Shown here one piece after another: positions 25,201 to 27,612 of a DNA stretch of 27,612 nt. This DNA is from a virus. The notes beneath the pieces were generated by a model, which ran no database searches, was not told the DNA's origin, and worked only from the letters and a program-made list of their open reading frames with translations. A program made the position numbers and the translations under genes. Within the stretch, counting starts at the first letter, position 1, and the number at the start of each line of letters is the position of its first letter. The stretch covers positions 1-27,612 of the IMG/VR virus record IMGVR_UViG_3300037234_000226; one strand, 5' to 3'.

Positions 25201-25773
25201 CTCTGTATCACCATCTGCCATTCTACTTTCTTGAACCAGTGTCAATGGAGCAGTGATAGTGGTAGTTGCTATACGGGATACTGAACCAGCAACATTAAGA
25301 GCAGCTGCTTTAGCTTCACCCCAAATGGTTCCTCGTTCTTTAGGATCTACCCATCTACCTTCTGCTTGTTCTTGAGCTTGTTCAATAGGAGTGAATCGAT
25401 GATTACGATGAGCTGTATACCTCTCGATATACTCTTCTTCTGTTTGAGCCATACCTGCATATTGTTCTACAGTTAAGGTCTCTAAATCTCGTTTGTCTAA
25501 ACGATGGATAGCTTGAGGGTCTAGGTCGATTTGCTTTCTACGAGAGACTTCAGCAAGGCTCTGTCTCTTAAAGTCAACATTCTCTGCTAGGGTTGATTGA
25601 GCATTCACAGACATATCAGGTAGGACTGCTGCTTTGGATTCACCCATTGAAGGGTCTGGTGTAAAACTTGGGATAGGTTGGGCCAAGGCAGGTGCTTCCT
25701 GCTGGACTGGTGTACCCGTATCTGGTACGACAGATCCTGCTCCTAATACCCCATTAAATGTTTCATTTGGCAT
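16264..25773 (-). CDS. Giant virion-associated RNA polymerase (N4 gp50-like), with C-terminal HEXXH metallopeptidase signature
   Basis: From the ATG at 25773 (AGAGG just upstream) the protein is 3,169 aa. N4 vRNAP is about 3,500 aa, is packaged in the virion and injected to transcribe early genes. The single-subunit polymerase motifs are present: the T/DxxGR-equivalent region with Arg1247 before Ile-Asn-Pro-Gln; motif A Val-Asp1384-Gly-Ile-Thr-Asn-Gly; motif B Arg1486-x3-Lys1490-x7-Tyr1498-Gly-Ser; motif C Val-His1747-Asp1748. Spacings resemble N4. The usual Gly before the Arg is His here (Asn-His-Arg). An acidic, Thr/Glu-rich linker (about 740-815) separates the N-terminal part. The C-terminal part has His2111-Glu-Leu-Ile-His2115, with Glu2189 in His-Glu-Phe-Ala-Ala as a possible third zinc ligand, and several basic helices. 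The C-terminal part in N4 is needed for packaging. Confidence 0.93.
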   Translation of the reverse strand: MPNETFNGVLGAGSVVPDTGTPVQQEAPALAQPIPSFTPDPSMGESKAAVLPDMSVNAQSTLAENVDFKRQSLAEVSRRKQIDLDPQAIHRLDKRDLETLTVEQYAGMAQTEEEYIERYTAHRNHRFTPIEQAQEQAEGRWVDPKERGTIWGEAKAAALNVAGSVSRIATTTITAPLTLVQESRMADGDTEGANRVTDLIDTINKPQEFLQNRLPNEQRTRTMSKLADTWDERTTDIKKNVEEDDYLGVLTNVLSIGSDAFSIMANDPATIVDSIVETLPDVAVAGRSMVAAIASTATTQQKAMLDEWVSTYGDIPEGDDRAKMNAYAVLAATMDLAGDRIVAQGGRLVGLGGGSTARARDIPKNIAFGSGGEFFASGGSAVASQMGVHGEVVDGGAAFAQGTIGAGSSGAQTAGIAGVQTAKKGVAKGKERAVETRERRVVAQEVRDEGGDKVAEAVDAALDERSKFTPMDGMKAIYARQKSKDITPEESATNIAESHRLVTEYIETTNEMEQSLVKLKEIAEPSAKEKMQHDLLEKKIAVRDKQIDKFTTNHQAIMQTAVVAPADVATVKANREGTTEAADRIMGTMLNNPDSITEEMATDLLVGDGLTPNQRVIVEAHFEGIQIAKDMETVQTDILKGGDGFLGIENYRNSIGSALVLGNTAKADKQFDMLATFADRHAKKLAVMKEAVILPKAQQREALGEYAPSGGWVSDSLVDSVTFEVAALNNAVKLMEAQIQEQAPIEAKAEPTVEPTVQETTEPTAEPEVTEQSDVDSTTGDVDITDAPNFFEEDGSTPLPQGEATITSTDTTTAEQRTEYLDTVATEGFNLSQAMTTTPEVSDQTVDGKLDKDKVHSVNQVSQHFSAVEREGSTQNPLQVVANAMTELTEIAKFFMPKGSINNNQAQVLNGVTALHAEFQKSFKELVKKNDKEQTKDMMQYLLDAEGNIDDNIIGAMAVSAYNWMGTAARDNVIQDVESINSMFGQNADAFVDPKMYEVLSVIGVHSDVLNEDLGKNVVAAMGIRANKDAPGNYQGKLESAMGMMTVTLMMDSGYLTTERITGELLTEFNNIIADQNEKVRPEPTKNSMTFFRPAVDPGTIDLAEEIAQIAEDSSKSEAVLTDLFSVTSHETGPTSEPSKAKIGIVGSHLRQPKSVTRSVQKQNNVVWKVKEAQSGIAVALGDSLLHRILGIKDDVEENVHLTERAGTEGANGQIVRGVQKFMEFLENQESVTDGFHFAHNIWKNHRIGIDSNTINPQANKFHRHMIKPDYMNSTIDTNNKNQMDWFKVAVAQGLGISIDKLVNADTLGQLEDKLDTLVIQDGLDAIRKSLNNKELTDIEKEQIVLAVEAGKEKTHSLDALVAYAQMLEAGTGTFVSDLGIEVDGITNGPAIGTIQFGIGSDAKSVEDRFKPIGMYINSDTMSFQEWISQPTTQDNYEDITSAMLADVAGLDEGIRAPMEYFFGELQVTREDQDGNEIIAVSKPGRNLTKYPLMTTIYGSGKKAIARGLAESFVEEIYKSITKNRDNPTMLKEIAKQINLLAPGSISVNDLLNKPLDTLIQSGAVNKIKGDVEDSYGEFLNDAIEAKYGEFIEKRTKVNDAMKLVHEMFMLQYNHAIEKRTNEMIDQGLLLKGFQVIPKSEADKILADLIDAQPIVRTFFSKSDGGARNEGIFLSKTKKERPKDAIYQSRQVYSRATRGGTTKQKVATSSIDVYQDGGVAPAVMLVQHLDASTMHHFMNRGKGFGVHDAIIAGSNTVVENSVQMNKGFSDVMDNYSIAEEVALTLTQSMAAIKAYDVANGTTLMEAAAPHMGYYLDPEPSFMKKQDKLDNGEYDGFMDGAEDAVDPFIVNPFNNWSNEVTGRKQEITDMTTAVGQYGLDGGIYYKENHKPKKELVIPTEPVVLKTANTDYKSQLPPGYKTKAKLKEALNSVIGSWEIFGEQETQILKDMLTALGTKKTINEALEGATPDLLQAINEHAKRKKASQKRKNKVSNSSVLGSSVNASTVQPDLTSAIEQKIDAMNSQQVFDNLAHVSHKKEGESHTEHLKDVLTSLINKVIKPVTLRVVDTIGDTMGSIQGSDIFIQTQLTGNRERVGATVNGVKMSAQEVYVHELIHSVSKRGIETGSRNQKLLTRLHAHARKHIRVEDLMDDSTNDKDSNDYKRASETWEYIFNPTRSKVGTARTNYLHEFAAFGLTNERLVQAMQNIPTLKAERTVDAGNNVFEYLRNFVNYVMDLIGLRFVSHEGRPDAQLRKIVSEISGIEAEKKSVLYRGMDNAISGLGTVIGAPIAAATATLGKLADNEMLRIGGKTILGSVTGAAQNIIKLRDQSDFVELFIGELSRVKAWVRSEDSTQQGFLGSLMTEMMGRTIKTARFHDLSRAKRVAIDMARKDIEGKVRKTLLDHFQRKLTTNESTSITKAALKTDLSSLLDHGFTIEQITELLSNPQELTKRINALHKVLRQDKHGVWLTNQADSLGHFMSTGRASKHQLTNAHQIVNMFGSRLKPNASTLMLENQVDLMATLSALSHTSNTDKNAIAELLKEEANKEGMFLVLQMHRAQKKNDKSELFDGSEYNIIKGYTAELTNPDIDVKIETEAKGAELLRLGYVRGDRVIRDKHDTTEEKVYIYINPNGGLTDYAAGLISLTNPTSKGTDTLQMLHSLESTVSLKLQSNSLIQSLIDQKRPGISALGKGTYNPAKDTSANMVPLFNSRGVITGYRYMTTEAFKDDTLEKNNDFADTMAEAAAYSVDKVNSKKVNEQLIDAMREQFLEDMADGTDGYVTIGPTSTDPKLLEMYKMMPDSARRHMRKVWGKQSMQVRRDLVPILFGHRKLSAADIFKKENHERSVVKQSLVHFAEYALGDTAANKIRKAGNMWKEYVREVKDFVVIKSGTLTVFNALSNSTQLITEGVPMENIIRDQQEAYTEARRHREETQELFELQALLDAGIPKQGQRWSEDRIAHLEFSIQTNIVTPLISDGMMQSIIEDVALTEDRRTHKGKGIQKLLDKYGSKVPGMVQNGIKTAYMSHDTKMYKFMTEAAQLSDFTARYALYKHYTTRSENKMSHNDAIGNAMDVFINYDMPTHAVTQYGNDMGLLWYTKYFFRIQKTLLKNFKENPRKVLSLLFLNNMFGGSIPTVYDSSLSVDNMLNRAYLPPGPLEMLSNSLYVKAL

Positions 25774-25799
25774 GGTAGGTTCCTCTAAATTGTAGGAAA

Positions 25800-25816
25800 G
25801 GGACCTAAACGGTCCC
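25800..25816 (-). terminator. Short hairpin upstream of the virion polymerase gene, possible attenuator
   Basis: The stem is GGGACC (25800-25805) and GGTCCC (25811-25816), loop TAAAC. Transcribed leftward it is followed by TTTCCTACAATTT, a weak T tract. It lies in the 58-bp gap after the preceding late gene and before the giant gene, and could reduce read-through or stabilise the message end. The ribosome site of the giant gene is just downstream. Confidence 0.4.
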
Positions 25817-25831
25817 AATCTATTAACTATA

Positions 25832-27612
25832 CTACTTTACATGGTATGCACCATAAGCTTTTAATAGCTTAAGAGTGTTCTTAAAGTTCTTAAGATCAAG
25901 CTTAGCTTTTGCAAGATTAGCTTCAATCTTAGGAGCAACGATTGGATTGGCTCCTTCGAGGCTTCCCTCAAATGCAGCAATGTCAGCCGTAGCCTTTATC
26001 TCACCATCGAATGCACGATTGTACTCACCCATAGGTTTGTTGAAATCGAATGCTTCTCGAGTCTGAGGGAAATCAATCAGACCTGTTTCTGCATTCAGCT
26101 GTTCAAACTCACCTTGAGGAGCAGGACGTAAACCACCCTCTTCTTGAGCTAGTTCCTGACCTTGTTCACTAGGGTTAGTTTCCAAGAAATCAACACGTTC
26201 AAGTAAAGCTGCATTCTCCTCCTGTGAAGTACTAAGAGATTGTTCAGTATCCTCAAGGAAAGCTGCTGCTGTAGCATCCTTCTGGTCTTGCTCTTGAACA
26301 GGATTCATTAGACCTAAGTACTTGTCTACTGAACCTTGGTTCGGTCCTCGTAAAGCATCAACGTTAGTATGCTCAACCGTACCACCAATACCTACAGACT
26401 GAGATTCCTTCTTAAGTCTCTCAGAGTAAGCATTGTCATTCTTATCAAGTTCATGATGAGCACGAGTCTTAATCTCAGAGACCGTCTTAACTTGTTGCTC
26501 TCGGTCACTACGTACTTCATCATTCAGTTTGATCTTACGAATCATGTCAGCAGTATTGCTTGATACACTAGCTTTGTTGATACGAGGGTTATCAAAGATC
26601 CACCCCTTATCCTCTGAACCAGTCATACCAATAAGAGCTCTGATATGTTCATCAGAAGCATCTATACCTTCTTGCTTGAAGTCACGGATGATGTCACTAA
26701 TCAAGTCAGCAGGATCTCCAGAGTATTCAATATTACCACCTTGCTTCTGGTTCAATAGTTCCTCAGCTACCTTAGAGGTATCTGCTACAGAAGTGGAACC
26801 AGAAAGCTCTACTGTGTTATCGAAGCCTAGAGATTTGTCTATCTGAGCAGTCTTGTTATTGAACTCACTATCAATCTGACCTTTAGCTAACTGGGTATTC
26901 TCAGTAGCTTGAGTCTGTAGCTGTTTACCATCAAAGTCTAAAGCTTGGTAGTTACTCAAGTTACTAGTAGCAGATGCTGCAATAGCGTCCTTCTCCTCAG
27001 TAGTTAACAAGTCATAATCTTTGTTGTTATTGATATCCAACATAGACTTAGCAATATCATCAGCACTACCACCATTATTAACCAAGTCCTGGAAATGACG
27101 AGTCAAGTTACCAGTAAGGTCTCCTTTATGGAGGGATAGCTCAGCTCCAGATATAGCTCTTGGTGGAGGAGGAACCAGTCCTTCCCTACCAATTGATTGG
27201 CTCAATATCTTCTGGTTCGACATTGTTGCAGCAGCAGCAGTAATCTCCCCTGATTCGACCATAGCCGCATTGTTAGCAACGAAGTTGTCATAGTCACCTA
27301 ATGCATCCCCTGTACTCTCAAATTGCGATATGAGTTGCTTAGAGGAGTCCTGATCAGCTATGTCTGTAAAGATACGATTGTTCTGCATCTCTTGAGCCAT
27401 ACGACTAGGTTGTTGGGATACAGCTTCATTCAGTTTACCTAAGTCTAAACCTCCTTCTACACCCTGTGCTTCTTGAAGAAACGATTGAGCATTGAATTCA
27501 TTAGGGTCAGTGATACCTGTTAGACGAGCAATTGCTTCATCTGTGTTTCTACCTCGTAGGGTGTCAGCATTTACTGCATTGACATTACCTTGTTCTTGAG
27601 CCAGGTTCTTGA
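25832..27612 (-). CDS. Late gene upstream of vRNAP, N4 gp51-like by position (N-terminus beyond the window)
   Basis: The frame is open from the stop at 25832 to the window edge, at least 592 residues; an ATG at 27400 is internal, with no ribosome site. The visible protein is Gln/Glu/Asn-rich and largely helical or disordered, with an Ala/Gly-rich start, an acidic middle (about residues 400-520 of the visible part) and a helical basic C-terminus. There are no Cys motifs or membrane segments. In N4 the gene before vRNAP (gp51) is a late gene of the virion/assembly group; same position and direction suggest a virion component here, but I see no diagnostic motif. It is separated from vRNAP by 58 bp. 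Confidence 0.75.
   Translation of the reverse strand, partial: KNLAQEQGNVNAVNADTLRGRNTDEAIARLTGITDPNEFNAQSFLQEAQGVEGGLDLGKLNEAVSQQPSRMAQEMQNNRIFTDIADQDSSKQLISQFESTGDALGDYDNFVANNAAMVESGEITAAAATMSNQKILSQSIGREGLVPPPPRAISGAELSLHKGDLTGNLTRHFQDLVNNGGSADDIAKSMLDINNNKDYDLLTTEEKDAIAASATSNLSNYQALDFDGKQLQTQATENTQLAKGQIDSEFNNKTAQIDKSLGFDNTVELSGSTSVADTSKVAEELLNQKQGGNIEYSGDPADLISDIIRDFKQEGIDASDEHIRALIGMTGSEDKGWIFDNPRINKASVSSNTADMIRKIKLNDEVRSDREQQVKTVSEIKTRAHHELDKNDNAYSERLKKESQSVGIGGTVEHTNVDALRGPNQGSVDKYLGLMNPVQEQDQKDATAAAFLEDTEQSLSTSQEENAALLERVDFLETNPSEQGQELAQEEGGLRPAPQGEFEQLNAETGLIDFPQTREAFDFNKPMGEYNRAFDGEIKATADIAAFEGSLEGANPIVAPKIEANLAKAKLDLKNFKNTLKLLKAYGAYHVK

Noticed and set aside
16264-25773. Several 60-80 codon open frames on the plus strand within the giant gene
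   Set aside because: No ribosome sites or recognisable motifs; they are shadows of the leftward coding frame.
25774-25818. Start of the vRNAP at 25818
   Set aside because: The ATG at 25773 has AGAGG correctly spaced, and the longer form overlaps the hairpin at 25800.
1-27612. CRISPR array, tRNA genes, integrase or insertion sequence
   Set aside because: No regularly spaced direct repeats, no cloverleaf with a matching T arm (isolated GGTTC is the abundant hexamer, not a T arm), and no recombinase motifs were seen.

Overview
This window looks like the middle of an N4-like podovirus genome (Schitoviridae), about 40% GC. The identification rests on gene content and order. A rightward replication block runs dUTPase, family A DNA polymerase, Fe-S nuclease, P-loop/primase-like protein, RecA-like ATPase, N4-type SSB and RusA. 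It converges on a leftward block whose last gene is a giant (about 3,169 aa) virion RNA polymerase carrying all the motifs of single-subunit RNA polymerases. I see no integrase, tRNA, CRISPR array or insertion sequence. The host cannot be read from the sequence; a marine gammaproteobacterium is only a guess from base composition.

Layout: 1-804 holds the tail of a Cys-motif protein, an Ala-rich helical protein and a 33-aa membrane peptide. 805-1039 is a gene-free stretch packed with hairpins. 1040-5447 carries a tandem HU/IHF-like protein, a Cys-containing small protein, dUTPase, DNA polymerase and a small unknown. 5460-5481 is a bidirectional terminator. 5494-9092 is a two-gene leftward cassette, DUF1501 and DUF1800, inserted against the direction of the replication block. 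9093-9192 is the gap between this cassette and the next rightward genes. 9193-16251 is a tightly packed rightward operon with many 1-25 nt overlaps: four small genes including a winged-helix-like protein, then nuclease, a DUF2800-tail-like protein, primase-like protein, ATPase, SSB, RusA and two small proteins. 16240-16260 is the terminator between the convergent blocks. 16264-27612 holds the virion RNA polymerase and, upstream of it, a partial second late gene still open at the window edge.

How the parts fit: the polymerase is injected with the DNA in N4 and transcribes early genes from hairpin promoters. The rightward block makes the replication and recombination machinery. SSB in N4 also activates late transcription by host RNA polymerase. 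The leftward genes would be late and virion-related, and the DUF1501/DUF1800 pair shares that orientation.

Most interesting observations: (1) the DUF1800-DUF1501 pair, normally a bacterial genomic pairing, inside a phage replication region; (2) a strong internal ribosome binding site and ATG in the DUF1501 gene that could separately make its Ig-like/coiled-coil/zinc-ribbon C-terminus; (3) a HEXXH metallopeptidase signature in the C-terminal part of the virion RNA polymerase; (4) a covalent double HU; (5) three intergenic triloop hairpins that resemble N4 virion polymerase promoters on the template strand; (6) roughly ten-fold over-representation of the hexamer TGGTTC/GAACCA on both strands and in all frames.
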